A stretch of 64,000 bases of DNA, from contig MU266350.1 in assembly GCA_021014945.1 (NCBI GenBank), positions 124,001 through 188,000 on the forward strand, written 5' to 3'. How positions within the stretch are numbered: the stretch's first letter is position 1; each line of letters opens with the position of its first letter. The translations under genes were made by a program, and so were the position numbers. The stretch is from Leucogyrophana mollusca. Lineage: Eukaryota; Basidiomycota; Agaricomycetes; Boletales. The notes under the pieces were generated by a model. The model did no database searches. It had not been told where the DNA came from and worked only from the letters and a program-made list of their open reading frames with translations. This document shows, piece by piece, positions 12,153-24,308 of the stretch.

Positions 12153-12534
12153 TTTAATCATGATTTATGGGAGTATGTGTATTGTAGAGTTTCATGAGAT
12201 AATACGTAGACTATGGTGTATTTGTATGTATAATGTTACCCAGCCCAATACTCGTAACCACTCTGAATGCGATTCCAACACAGACAAGCAAACATTCTCC
12301 CTGCTCGTGGTGGGTAACGAGCCCACTGAGGTTATGAATATTGAATCATGATGATTCCGTTTCTCGGCGCCACTTCTCCACGTGGCCAGCTTGAAGCATG
12401 GAAGCTTTCTCCTCCGACGGCCTGCGTAACGTTCAACCTCGGCTTGTTTTCTGTTCGTAAAAGCCTGTCACATCTTCAAGGCTTTATCTTCGCTTTCGAT
12501 TTTTATATCCATGCTGGGTGGATTGTGATCTTTC

Positions 12535-15534
12535 ATGCTCGGGCTCTACGTTTCTACCCTTGCAAGGCCGCAGATGCTGGCGTCTTGCCGACTTGCTCGG
12601 CCGCATTCGCCGCTTTCGACCAGTCTACTCATTCGTCGTTCAAATCCCAGTGCACTGCGATTACAAAGGCCCACGATCAATGTTTTCCCGAGGTCTTTGG
12701 CAACCCAGTCGGTGACACCACCAAAGTCGTCGATACTATCTCGGATTATTCCTTCAGCCTTCCGAAGCGCACCTGGGAGCGCGTCCTCGCTCCGGAAGAT
12801 TGCGTCACTAGCTAAACCGGAGAGGAAGCAGCTGCTGCTCGCCATAGGGCTGCTTCTGGTTTCATCTTCTGTCGCAATGAGCATCCCCTTCACTATCGGC
12901 AAGCTCATTGACTTCTTCTCCTCAAAGGACCCAGTGCGTCATTTTATTTTTTGCACGTTGACCCAGCCTATACCCTTGACCTTTTGTAGCAAATTCCCTT
13001 TGATCTATCCATCGGTCAAGCATCTGGCATCTTGCTTCTTCTCTTTACGACGGGAGCAGCATGTAATGCTACTCGAGCATACCTCATGCGAATGTCAGGT
13101 TTGTTACCATTCCATCACTCACCCTCATGCCCGCATCTCTTGTCTTTCAAGAGGCATGGTAGTTTCACCGCTTTAATGTTCGATTCAAAGCGTATTATCG
13201 ATATCGCCCAAAAACAAACTACTCTTCGCCTGGTAGTTACGGCCTATACGAAACAGAACCTGACATCCTCTAAACACAGGTCAACGGATAGTGGCTCGCC
13301 TACGAGAGCGGACTTATGCCGCCTCCCTTAGACAAGAAGTTGAGTTCGTCGAGAAAGGCGAAGGCGATGTCCTCAGCAGGCTCAGCGCAGATTCCAGTAT
13401 CGTCGGAGAGAGGTAATGCCAATCCCATTCCGCGTTCAATTACCTATTATTTACTTTCTGCGTCGTCAGCGTGACTCAGAATCTCTCAGATGGTCTAAGA
13501 GCCGTCGTTATGTCGTCTGTTGGTCGTGAGTCGGTTTCATGTTGCTCGGTACGTCACCGTGGGCTCGGTTTTGATCGTTCGTCCCAGTCGGTGCTATGTT
13601 CTACCTCTCTCCAACTCTGACGGTCTTGATGCTTGGTATCGTCCCACCGGTGTCACTGGGAGCGGTGAGTTCTGCCGTATAGCGTACTACGCGGTCATTA
13701 AGCCATGTATCTAGGTCTTTTACGGCCGCTATCTGAAAAAGCTGTCCAACCAAACACAAGAGGCCATGGGTGAGATGACCAAGGTCATTACTCTCCACAT
13801 CTGCCTATGCCGCTTGCCTCTCATATTTCGAGCAGGTAGCGCAGGAGTCATTAACCGCCCTCCGAACGGTCCAAGCCTTCAACGCACACCCGCAAGAGCA
13901 AGAAAAGTTCCACCAGAAAGTCAACTACGTGCTCACCCTTGCGCGAAAGGAAGCTATCGCCAGCGGTATCTTCTTTGGTAGCACGGGATGGAGCGGGAAC
14001 GTCACTCTGTTAGGCCTATTGGGATACGGTGGAACGCTTGTTTCGAAGGGAGCGATCACCGTCGGCGACCTCACTAGTCTTTTACTGTACACCGTATACG
14101 TTGGGACTGGCCTGCAAATGCTCACGTAAGTGGTCTTTGCGCTGACTCATACATCCTCCCCTGACCGTCGACTTGTTATTGCTACAGCGGGTTCTTCGTG
14201 CGTTTTATGTGCTATATTCGGTAGCTCCGCCCTCATTAATCTTACATCTCTTTAATACCCAGTCCTCCATAATGCGCGGCATCGGTGCCGGAACACGTAT
14301 ATTCGACCTTCTCGACAGGAAACCCGCGATACCACCCGAGACCGGGATAGAGCTGGACCCCTTGCGCCGCGGTACCGTTAAGTTCGAGAACATCGGATTC
14401 GAGTATCCCAGCCGGAAGGGCGTTCAGATCTTGGACGAGTTCAACCTCGAGATCGGAGTCGGCGAAAGTGTGGCGATTGTGTGAGTCTCGTTTTCTCGGA
14501 GTCGTTTTCTTTTTCTGTGGTGGCCTGACCAGAGGCATAGAGGGAAGAGCGGTGGCGGCAAATCTTCCGTCCAGTCCCTTTTGTTGCGGTATTACGATCC
14601 CGTGAAGGGTAAGGTGACTTTTGATGGACAAGGTATGCATACTTTATGAACTACGTGCGACGAACATCACCTAAGACACTATCAGATATCCGGGAATTCA
14701 CACCCAGCTCATGGCGTAAAATCATTGGCATCGTTCCTCAGGTACGTTTGCGAGTCTTCCGGATAGATATACGATGCTTACCTTATTGCAGGATCCCGTC
14801 CTATTTACAGGAACGATCGCTTCGAACATCGCCTATGGAAACGAAGAGGCTACTCGAGAACAGATCGAAGCAGCAGCCAGGGAAGCCAACTGCGAGTTCG
14901 TCTGGGGCATGCCGAAAGGGTTCGACACAGAAAGTAAGTCCCGTTCCCGTTCTCGTTGCGACTGCAAGTTGAACCTGTACCCTCACTTTACAAAGTCGGC
15001 AGACTGAGCCTTAGCGGGGGGCAGAGGCAGCGTCTTGCCATCGCACGCGCGCTGCTGAAGAAGCCTGCTATACTGGCCCTAGATGAAGCTACTAGTTCTC
15101 TGGATGCGACGTCTGAGCACAGGGTACGCCAAGACCATATATTCTATTTTTTTATCGACCACCGCTAATATGCATCATTGAAAAGGTCAACGATGCGATC
15201 GACAAAATCCTCAGAGGCCGACAGACAACATGTCTTATCGTCGCACATCGTCTATCAACCATTGCGCGTTCGGAGCGGATCGTTGTTTTGGAAGGTACAC
15301 CTACTTCCCCCCTTTTCGCTAGCAAACAACTGACAATGTTTGCTTCAAGATGGCCGTATAACGGAATCTGGCACGTATCGACAGCTGGTCAACCAGAAAG
15401 ACTCGCGATTCAGGGCTCTCATGGCAGCGCAGCTGAATGCGGCGACCGTTGACTCGGCTGCTGTGGAGCCTTCCCCATCACCTTCACCGTCCTCGAGTAC
15501 CAGCACTATAGAAAGCCCTGCTCCAGGCCCATAG
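12535..15534 (+). CDS. MDL1: mitochondrial half-size ABC transporter, MDL1/ABCB10 type
   Basis: Half transporter with one membrane domain followed by one ATPase domain, in about a dozen exons. The first 50-60 residues are rich in Arg/Ser/Leu and almost lack acidic residues, as in a mitochondrial targeting sequence. The membrane domain includes [20 protein letters not shown] and the coupling region [15 protein letters not shown]. The nucleotide-binding domain has Walker [10 protein letters not shown], a Q-loop in IGIVPQDPVLF, the signature [16 protein letters not shown], Walker [13 protein letters not shown] and the H-loop VAHRLSTI. Family members form homodimers in the inner mitochondrial membrane and export peptides or small metabolites from the matrix. 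The protein ends in a low-complexity [10 protein letters not shown] tail. MDL1/ABCB10 is the closest group by eye; MDL2 is possible. Confidence 0.88.
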
Positions 15535-16386
15535 CTCTGAAACGTGGCGATGGATTTCACGGATGGAAGGAAAATTGACGACCCCAACGGAAAACTTCTT
15601 GGTAGCATTAGACTATTTATTACTTACAGTATTGTCACGCAGTCAAACAATAACACGATCACTTGTTCCACTCTTCAGTAGTTATCTCAGACGAGAGCTC
15701 GAGGCTGTCAAGCGTCGGTCGCAAGTGCACACGGAGGGTTAATGAAACTGAAAACAAGGGTATCGATCCAAATTGTTGCTAATAATAATACATACATCGC
15801 AAGACTTGCTATCTCGACACGTTCCATTGGCGCGCTCGACGGGCTCGCCGCAGAGCACGGACGACCTCGAAGCGATTTGGGAGCGGGATCCGTGAAGGTG
15901 GGCATGCGTATCAACAAGCCAAGTGTTGCTGTCCGCACCGTTTAATTATATTATCTGGGTAAGCCGGCGGGGTGGACGCACCGAATCACATTGAATAATG
16001 ACATTATCACGGCTGCGTATAATGCATCACCCTGCAACCGGGTATCACGAAGACCGTGGGCGTAGTTCAGGGAGGTCATCAAGCTGGAGAGCACAACCCT
16101 AACTTCAGCAAGCCGTCGTATTAATGAAACAGAGTAAAATACGGGGCTCACCAGAGGTCCGCGCGTCTCCGGCTCTTCCGCGACTGGGGTCGAATCCCCC
16201 GCTCAAGCCACTCCAGTGTCCGAGCCCGCAGCATATAATACATTTTTATTAGATCGTGCATACAGTACCTTTTCTACGCGTCTGTCCCACTCCCCACTCC
16301 GGCTCCAAGCTACCTCACTAACCCCTTTCTCCTTCCATCCCCCACTCCCCAAGCACGCACCCCGCCCACGCACCGCACCCACCATA
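15535..16386. other. convergent intergenic region
   Basis: Lies between the ends of the ABC transporter gene and the membrane protein gene. A GC-rich hairpin with GGGGTCGAATCCCC near 16187-16200 resembles a tRNA T-arm, but no complete tRNA fold could be made around it. Confidence 0.5.
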
Positions 16387-18398
16387 TCACCGATACGCCG
16401 TCGAGTCTTGCAAGCGCCACTTCCGCAGAGGACCCCACCACCACAACGATGCCCACCCCTCCTGCTCCTCCGGAGGTGTGTGTATCACGGGCTCAGTCGG
16501 GCGGTCTCTACCCCGGCGCCGCAGCTCGCCTTCGTTCTTCAGCGACGTGTCGTCTTCCTCCTCCTCGTTCTCCTTCACCACCTGTCGCGGAAACTGCGCC
16601 TCATTCCCAAACCGCCCCAGTCCCCTTGCATCATGGCCAAATTCCGTCCTCCTCTCCCGCTCCACTTCCCGCAGTCCATAACTCCCCAGCCCCCAGCCTA
16701 CGACAGCCGTCCCGGGCTCCCTCCCCAGATTCCTGGTGTCCTCGCGCCCGTACACGGCGTGTATCCGCTCGACGCGCTCGGCGGCCTGGATTCGCGCAGC
16801 GGTGAGATGCGCGTGCCGGAGGGAGGCGTACCACGCTTGCATGTAGCGCCAGGGGCGGGTGATGGTTATCGTAGCGGTGGTGGAGGTCGACGTAGTGGAA
16901 GGAGGTGTGTTGAGGGAGGCGATGGCATCGTGGGAGCGGGCGCGCGAGAGGGACGTTTGCGTGGTGGTATTAGGGTTGGTGTTGTGATTGTCGACGCCGT
17001 CGTCCGAGCCTGAATTGGCGTGGTCGCGCTGAGTCTTGAATGCCCCGGTAACGCCCTTCCACACGCTCTTCGCCTTCTCCTTTTGTTCCTTCCGCTTCTG
17101 CGCCCTCAGCTTCCGCTTCCTTTCCCTCTTCTCCTCGCGCCTCAGTAGCTCCTCGACCTCGCTCACCCCCATTCCTGCGCCGACCCACCACCACCACCCC
17201 AAAAAGCTCTGCCACAATACTACCGCCCACATCAGCTTCGGCATCCACGCATACTGGTCCTGGCTCGGGATGTACAAAAAGTTGAGCGTTGTGGAGAGGA
17301 GCGCGAGGAGGATCGCGCCGACGCCGAATGCGGCCGTGCCACCGTCTGTGCGCCAAGCCTGGCGGCGGTTGACGAGGAGGCCCCAGATAAGGAGCGCGGA
17401 TGTGAAGAGGAGGGAGAGGGCGGCGTTGCAGACGTTGCGGATGTCTTCGGCGAGAGCGTGCACGGCAGTGCCATAGAATATGGGGAGTATTTGCATAATT
17501 GCGGCTATAATTGCGAGGGGTCCTAGGATGAAGGCGGGTGAGTAATCGCTAAATATAGGGAATTGACGGCCTCGAATAAAACACAGAACTGAATTGAAAA
17601 ACAAATATACGACCGTGCGCAACTCAAGAAAGCATTGAACAAGGTAATGATAGAACGAGCTGAATAAATAGCACAGGCGTGCTAAAAACAGAACGGCGTG
17701 GGCCGATTCGGAAAGGCGAGAAACTCACCCAGGAGGCCAAAGATCAATCGCGCCTCTAGATGCGAGGGATAGAGGAGCGTCAAAAAATGAATGTGGGTTA
17801 TCTGGGGCGCCGTCAACGAACACTCCTAAAAATCAGCGGGGGGACGCACCTGGATGAGACCCGATGTAGTCGCATTCATGACCATCCACGTCGCTCCCTC
17901 CGCAATAGACCACTGGTGCTGGTACACCACTGTGGGGTCATTGGGGTTCAGAGTGATATTCTGATCTGGGCAATATTTTGGCATATCCACTGCGAGGTAG
18001 CTAAGCATGTAGGGCCAGTGCTGGCTCTCTGCGACGTTGGCGGAGAATATGACATAGATGGTGGCGATGAGGGATATGAGGAGGGTGGTTACGCCAGAGA
18101 GCTGTAGGATATAATTCACGCGGGCGAGGGGCCAGTGATATTGAGCGGTGAATATAAGATGAAGGAGGAGAACGACGACGAGTGTGATGACAATTCCGGT
18201 GAAGAGGATCTGGACTGGAAGAGACTGTGCGAACGGTGGTCTAAACTGGAGAATTGGGTCGGAGTCGTAAGCCTGGTCCGTTGTGTTGTTTTGCGCCATC
18301 GAGAGGAGGAACCAGTGGAAGAGAGAGCCAAGGAATAAGGTCCATAGTGCAAGCCTCCGTACAGAGGACATGGTAGAAGAGTACCAAGCCAGTGACAT
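16387..18398 (-). CDS. polytopic membrane protein of unknown function
   Basis: Three exons: 18398 to about 17850, a small exon near 17790-17730 (HFLTLLYPSHLEARLIFGLLG), and a long exon from about 17526 to 16387. I see about seven transmembrane segments: LALWTLFLGSLFHWFLLSM at the start, then ILFTGIVITLVVVLLLHLIF, LSGVTTLLISLIATIYVIF, a short one in exon 2, AIIAAIMQILPIFYG, ALSLLFTSALLIWGLLV and GVGAILLALLSTTLNFLYI, followed by MWAVVLWQSFLGWWWWVGAG. A cytosolic tail of about 230 residues follows. It is Lys/Arg-rich at first (EEKRERKRKLRAQKRKEQ), then Ser/Thr-rich with Asn/Thr runs. Two N-glycosylation sites (NNTT and QNITL) lie in putative outside loops. I know no function. The overall shape suggests a receptor-like or organellar membrane protein. 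Confidence 0.75.
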
Positions 18399-19621
18399 AG
18401 TAACGCTGTCACACGACTGTCACACCCCAGCAATTCTTGGCAGTCCCAACCCCCGACCGCCGTGTCAATTCGAAGCAACAGAGTTTCAAAGTTCCGCGGG
18501 CTCGCTAGACCTGACGAACGTCGGTGTTAGTGGCGATGAATCAAAGCCTCCATGGGGTTTCAGCTGGTAGGTTGCGAGTCGTAGGAAACCCACATTTACC
18601 TAGTCGGCGTGTGACGCCGGCTGTACAAGAGGTCGAGGTCTGATATATGCGAGCGTCATGGCCTCATGAACACCCCATCTTTCCAGGAACGTTTCGTACA
18701 TTCGACGCCAACTTACTGTCAAGCCGGACTAGAACTTTCCTCTCCCCCGGGCCGTGATGCAAGACCTATAGGGCACAACGCACCACAGTAGTCATCAACT
18801 ATCTCGTGTCGATTAGGTTTCGGACGCCAAGCAAGCGCACTGTTGCAGAAATAGTCACGTGACCTCTGACATGTTGCGCCACCTGAAGCGGGAGATCCCG
18901 AGAACCAATAGAAAGCAGTCTAAAGAGATAAGATAAAGGACCGAGTGCCTCGGCGCCGCCGCCGTGCCGTGCCGACGGTGCAAAGGGTCCACTGGAAAGA
19001 CCAGAGAACGAAGAGGCGGGAGGTGGATTGGTAGACAAAAACTGTCCGCGCGGTGAAGACAAAATATGAGGTTTGCAAAGAAGGGAGAAAAGCGATTTTT
19101 CGGGGCTCGAACGTTGAACCCCTAGTTTTGCCATGCCCTGCGCACAGACCACCTAAATGGACTTGTGCAGAAGCACGTGTTCCAGGCCTCTCACCGTGAC
19201 TGAAAGTTTGCGGCACCATTGCCAGGCTCGCAGGACAATCGTTAAACGTTAAACAGCTACTTGTCACTTGAACGTGTAAGAGTACACAAGAAGGTCAGTA
19301 GGGTTGATTGTTGACATCTTTCATTAGGAGAGCTCTCAGTTCGGAGCACCATCTTCGATCTGAACTCCCCAACCGGCCGTGACCATCAAGGACTACATCT
19401 TCGTCCCAAACCTGTTTTGCGCACGGAAGACCATCGATATCCCTAACAGGCCTACGTCCAAAACCAATCTGTACATGCTTCCCTCAGCGTCTATTCGTAT
19501 CTGTATTGAACTTTCACGAATCCGTCCGAAGCTAGTGTCAAGGATTCGAGCTCGGCATCAGCTTCGAGCGTTTATCACACCGATCTCAGCACACACGAGG
19601 AACCCAGTGCCCGTCGACAAG
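18399..19621. other. intergenic region between divergent genes
   Basis: Upstream region of the membrane protein gene (minus) and the PTRHD1 gene (plus). It contains CACGTG-type E-boxes near 18855 and 19172. It also holds a roughly 30-nt element at 19100-19129 that recurs near 29953. No gene is supported. Confidence 0.45.
19100..19129 (-). repeat. short dispersed element, copy 1
   Basis: The plus strand reads TCGGGGCTCGAACGTTGAAC then CCCTAGTTTT. A closely similar stretch lies at 29953-29987 in the same orientation, with small substitutions and a few inserted bases. On the minus strand it contains GTTCGAGCCCC, similar to an RNA polymerase III B-box. Function unknown. Confidence 0.45.
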
Positions 19622-20646
19622 ATGGCAACAATCGTGAGCAATCATCATGCTCCAAAGATCAGATTGACTTCACGATATACACGAACGCAGGACCAGGTAG
19701 TTACAGCTCAAGGAGGCGACGATCCTCCACCTCTCGAACAAGACCCGCTCGTGATGCAAATAATCGTCAGACGAGACCTCCTCGATGTAAGTCCTCCCTA
19801 CACCCTATAATTCACTCGTACAGCCGCGGCGTCCTCGGGGTGAACCCAGGATGACGATCTTCAGCGTGAGCTCAAGATCGAGACCGTCCTCATGGTGAGC
19901 ACGAGATGATGGTCCAGAGCACGAGATATATCACAGACTAGGTTTCGTTTCCATCTTCTTAACCTCCATTGGGCCGATACATACCGCGCTATTTGCTACA
20001 TATACACACGCCCAGCACTGATACTACCCTCGATACTAATACATTCTCCGCACAGCAAGATGGCTGGGGCGTCGGCCCTCTGATGACCCAAGCCGCACAC
20101 GCCGCTACTGCCGTGAGTCGCCTGTCCCATCCGTACAACCCATTCCTATATTTCTCATCTCCCCATATCTCGTCCTCCTATACACCCCGACACAAACCTC
20201 CTAATATAACAACTAACAACAACCCAAGGTCCTCCACGAAACCCGCGATCGCAGGGAGACAATAGACTACCTTGCAGACCTCAAGAACATGCGCAAGGTC
20301 AGTGAGCTCTCGTCGTGCATTATATACCGTACATTGTTCGCACGTACTTTGACCCTGACCTTAAAGCTGAACTCACGTCTTTCCCTGCCAGGTCGTCCTC
20401 CAGGTAGCCACCCCTGTACTACAGCTTTCGATCACTCGTGTTCGCTCACACCCATTGTAGACACCCGACGCCACGTCCCTCCTTAAACTCTCTACTCTCC
20501 TCGCCACACCACCATCACCGATACCACACCACCTATGGACCGAGCAGCCCGAAGACGTACCTACTTGCATTGCGCTTGCGCCGAATAGGCGGGAGAAGCC
20601 CGTTCGGCGTGCGCTGGATAAGTCCTCGTGTCGACTCTGGCGCTAA
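19622..20646 (+). CDS. PTRHD1: PTRHD1-type peptidyl-tRNA hydrolase domain protein
   Basis: The spliced protein of roughly 150-160 residues matches the PTRHD1 branch of the bacterial/archaeal Pth2 fold. It reads DPLVMQIIVRRDLLD, then across a long intron GWGVGPLMTQAAHAATA, RDRRETIDYLADLKNMRKVV, TPDATSLLKLS and HLWTEQPEDVPTCIALAP. The order and spacing equal those of animal PTRHD1. Pth2-type enzymes release amino acids or peptides from peptidyl-tRNAs that drop off ribosomes. Whether PTRHD1 proteins have this activity is not well established. Five or more exons include one of only four codons (VVLQ). The stop is TAA after CRLWR. The N-terminal 25 residues are variable and basic. The intron after LLD is unusually long for this window, at about 270 nt. 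Confidence 0.85.
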
Positions 20647-22394
20647 TATGAGGCATGATGTGTAGCCAGTGGTGTACCGAACCCCGCCGCCGGAAAGTAC
20701 AAAAGCAGAATTTGGACTGATGTTGGCTACAGAAGCATCAATTAGAGTATCACGGAAAGTAAGAAAGGTGGGTGCGCGCTACTGGCTTTTCTCTATAACA
20801 TAAGCACGAAGTTTGGTTCCGGGACCGTGTCCTCCGCGTCGACTCTGGGATACGTCGAGCACGTCTCGTCTGATTGTCTAGATATCTTGGATTTTGGATT
20901 TCCCTTGGGCATCCTCAAGCTGTATGTATTTTCTTTGAAGAAAATCAAGCTACCGTGTGTGTCACGGCCACCACTGAAAGGGGCTCATGGAGGATACAAA
21001 GATGGACGAGCATAACACGAAGCCTGGTGGGTGTCGGTCGACGAAAAAAGACATAGGTTGCGATATCGCGTACATGGGTATCCATTCGTAACCTGACCGC
21101 GACATGCTGGATGTTGAAATTCAAGGCACCTGTTATCGCAGCACCTGGGGATAGTAAATAACAAATGTATCGGGGATGCTGTCGAGTTTGCTATCGTAAA
21201 TCCGTGTCCTGAAGCTCAAGAGAGGGGGCTGTGACTGAGAGGCCTGACCCTCCGAAGTATTGTCCGACCTTGTAACAGCTGTAGCGACTAGAGAATATTG
21301 CAGATTTACATAGGTGCAATAGGCTGGAGACGAGCCCTTGTGATGATTTGGTCCACTCGGATGGAAAATAGCATCAGAAGCAATCCCTCAACCTTTTAAC
21401 GCCACGTGGCTCTGGCTAAATACGGGTTATCCTGTGCCAATCCCAAGCGTCATACGGTTCCACAACACAAGCCGACAGCGCGAACAACCACTGAACAACC
21501 TCTAAACGATCCTCAGGCTCTATAATTCTAGTCGGACGGCTTCTCCGTGAGGCCAACGCGCTCACGGGACGTCTGATGCGTCCTCGCTCCCCGCCAGACA
21601 TCCTGACCTCTTTTGTAGGGAAGACACTATCGAATTGAAGACAACTGTAACCTGGATTGCGTGAGGACGGCACAGAATGTTCTTTTTCTCGGACCCGGGA
21701 CTGATTCTGATTTGATAGTCTTCCTCCGGGCAATCCGCATTCCTGCCTAGCGTCGACATCAGTATAGGTCTTTTGAAACGTTCTAATCACACTATCTTTC
21801 AGACGTGCGCCGTGCTTCATGTCGTTGACGACGACAGCGTCGACTCCAGAGAGTCCCCCGTGGATATGAACATTGTCCGGTCCTGTTTATTTCCTGCAAA
21901 CCCCGCCGCCGCCCGGATACTAAGCCCTCCCCACTCGACAACGACAGCTTGAAAAAAAGAGTCTCAGGGGCCCGCCCAAAGCACCTAACGGCTTCACGAC
22001 CGTGTTGAAGACTGCCATTGGAGATTGCCTCCTGTCACGGTTCTGTCCTGACTTCAAGACACTGGCGATTGTTACCGACACTACCATTACCTCGCCGGAC
22101 CTATTCTAGCCAGGAAACGAAGTGTCAATGCGCCACACGAAACGGTCGAAACCACGCCCAGGCTCGGAAAATCCGCAAAAGATGGGCCAGGATATGTCGC
22201 GGTTTTTTTTGTAGGTGTCACGTCTGAGCTCAGGTCGTTTCATACCTAGGAAAGCCGTTGGACATATTGCAATAAAACTTTGGAAGAAATAGGCGCAAAC
22301 AGCAATAGTGGGAGGTGTTTAGATTCTTGGATCGAATTTCTCAGTGAGGCTCTGATGGGACGAATCCACCTGAGATCCTGCCTTAGCTGACGGT
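20647..22394. other. gene-poor region
   Basis: No gene is supported on either strand. Open frames such as 21416-21820 (minus) and 22018-22227 (plus) show neither splice-linked partners nor known motifs. No tandem repeat or transposon end was seen. Confidence 0.45.
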
Positions 22395-22779
22395 GTGCAT
22401 CCACTGCGACTAAATTTTCATCTGACGATCATACTTGCCTCGTTTCTCATACGCGGACTACATAGCTTTGATTGTGATCAAACGGGCTACTCCAAACTCA
22501 CTTGGCAGACACTCGACGCTAACGGATCTCTGACTCCTGGCTTTATTCGGGAAACTGGACAAGGGCTCTCTGTCATTGTACGATCAACAACCAAACGACG
22601 AGATCGGACTATTCTCAAAAGATACGCTCGAATGTTCGATTGACCGTCTTGACTCTTCAGCGGTAGGTGGAATCTCTGACGACAATGATGAACTTAGTCT
22701 CCGAAGTCGTACTGGTGTCAACTTAGCACCCTCGAACGTGGCCTCCTTGGCACCCGAACAACAGCGGCTTTGTCCTTAG
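22395..22779 (+). pseudogene. possible remnant of a secreted-protein gene
   Basis: The frame opens with a signal-peptide-like hydrophobic stretch (NFHLTIILASFLIRGLHS) followed by FDCDQTGYSKLTWQTLDANG, which looks like a mature secreted N-terminus. The frame begins with GTG, not ATG. Near 22565 the coding appearance shifts to another frame, which reads SLYDQQPNDEIGLFSKDT and LECSIDRLDSS to a stop at 22779. No intron signals explain the shift. This suggests a decayed gene with a lost start and a frameshift, but chance reading frames cannot be excluded. I do not recognise the family. Confidence 0.25.
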
Positions 22780-23174
22780 ACGGATGGCACCCAAGCAGCT
22801 GTCGATCACGAACGATGTTAGCCAAGCACAGGTCGGCGTCAAACTTGCATTGGGAGGAAACTGATTTTCAGGGAATCTCGAGCCCGTGAGCGATCGTGTT
22901 GTGGTTTTCAAAACAGCGTGGCCACCCACCAGCGACAATTCGTATTTCTGCTATACTCAAGTACTAGACCTCAGAGCCGTGGAGTCGTTCATTCCTACCT
23001 GCAAAGAAACAAGCGTCTGCGATCAATGGGCGCTACAAAAGATCAGACATCATCAGACAATACCCTCCTATATCCTCATCATTTTGTTCAATCGACCCCC
23101 TGGTTCTCGGAGCCATTCCCTGAAAAGTCATATTTCATGGGCTGTTCCTAATGTTTTGGGGTGCCCTCAAATTG

Positions 23175-23181
23175 TATAAAG
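23175..23181 (+). promoter_or_regulatory. TATA box of the granulin-like gene
   Basis: TATAAAG, 73 nt upstream of the ATG at 23248. Confidence 0.65.
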
Positions 23182-23247
23182 GAACCGTAGCATCCCACTG
23201 TGTTCACGATTCACCTCGCCCTCCAACATCCACTGAAACTCGCAGTT

Positions 23248-23692
23248 ATGTTCAAGAACGCTTTCATCATTGTCACCGCCCTCCTCTCTGTCTCCGTCAT
23301 GGGCGCTCCCTCTGAGGCCACGGCAGACTTGGTCGAGACATCGCAGCGTGTCGACGCCCGGGGCTTCTCCCCCGTTGATGCCAACTTTGCTGGGATGAAG
23401 CGCGCCTGCCCCAGTGGTTACGGATACTGTTCCGATGGCGGGTGAGTTCTTCCATTCCCAGCGTTGACCTTGAATGTCAGACCTGATGTGCATCCCTCAC
23501 TAGGTGCTGCCCCCTCGGTGGACAATGCTGCATCCTCAATGCCTGCTGTAACAAGGGGTACGTGTCCAGTCGTGTCAAGTATTGTTGAAGTCAAAACTAA
23601 CGACCTTGGATTACAGGTACTACTGCGTGAGGAACCAACAAAGCACAAGAGTCGGCTGCTGCCCCAACGGAAAACTGTGCGCTTCGCCTTGA
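23248..23692 (+). CDS. small secreted cysteine-rich protein with granulin-like cysteine pattern and Kex2 site
   Basis: Three exons give about 110 residues. A signal peptide (MFKNAFIIVTALLSVSVMGA) is followed by a 30-residue acidic pro-region ending in the dibasic MKR, a Kex2-type cleavage site. The mature part of about 54 residues begins ACPSGYGYC and has 12 cysteines including four CC pairs: C-x6-C-x4-CC-x5-CC-x4-CC-x5-C-x10-CC-x5-C. Twelve cysteines with four CC pairs is the hallmark of granulin modules, although the spacing after the third pair differs. The three exons end in frame (SDGG/CCPLGG and NKG/YYC) and the stop follows LCASP. It is likely exported as a disulfide-stapled peptide. 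Its role could be an effector, defence peptide or wall component. An upstream TATA box suggests strong regulated expression. Confidence 0.82.
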
Positions 23693-24308
23693 GAGAATTG
23701 GAGGCGTTGAAGGACATACCGAGTCGATGTACATGACTCTTGATCACACACTTGGCTCATTGTTCGCGACCGTTTATTTTTTACTTTCAACACGATTCTT
23801 TGCTCTACTTTCACACGACGCACGGGATGATAGCATCTGATCGACCCCGCCGCTCCAGCGAGCACGCCTAATCGCGTGCATCCTCTGGCTGAAGCACACG
23901 ATTGACTCATGCAAACTGACGGTTAACTGGACTCTTGCGATATTGGTAATAGTAAGCAATCACTGGCACATCAAGTGGGCTCCAAGCTCAAAGGAAGTCC
24001 TGGATTCGGTGGAATGCCAAAGCTCTCCTGCTCTGGGTGCTGGTCAATGGTCCTAGTTCAGCAGCTATGGAGAGACTTGTTCGAATACTCGTATATCAAT
24101 ATGACAGAGGTGCGCTCCGGTCGAACGAGAATGGGCAAGTGATAGACCTATCATTTTTGATTAACTTCAGCGCCGAAGCAGCTTCAACAGCGTCTCAATT
24201 CCATCTAGGCCGAATCCGTCCTCCGTGGGGTAACAGACAAACATCGGCTCTCTCGTCGAGTCAAATTTACTCTGTCAGTACCCCATTAGCGTCAATGATC
24301 AGCCAAAC
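23693..24308. other. convergent 3' region
   Basis: Between the ends of the granulin-like gene and the DUF2156 gene. A plus-strand frame at 24037-24486 overlaps the 3' end of the latter and appears to be noise. Confidence 0.45.

Noticed and set aside
14242..14640. 132-codon minus-strand frame
   Set aside because: Antisense to the ATPase domain of the ABC transporter.
16150..16206. tRNA-like sequence with GGGGTCGAATCCCC and a following CTCAAGC
   Set aside because: No matching 5' acceptor strand, D-arm or anticodon arm was found. The T-loop would lack one base. Probably only a hairpin.
16216..17013. 265-codon plus-strand frame
   Set aside because: Lies opposite the long last exon of the membrane protein gene at 16387-18398. 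Its Pro/Arg-rich composition is the mirror of that exon's low-complexity codons.
18799..19267. overlapping minus-strand frames
   Set aside because: No motif or consistent splice linkage, and they lie in a promoter-like region with E-boxes.
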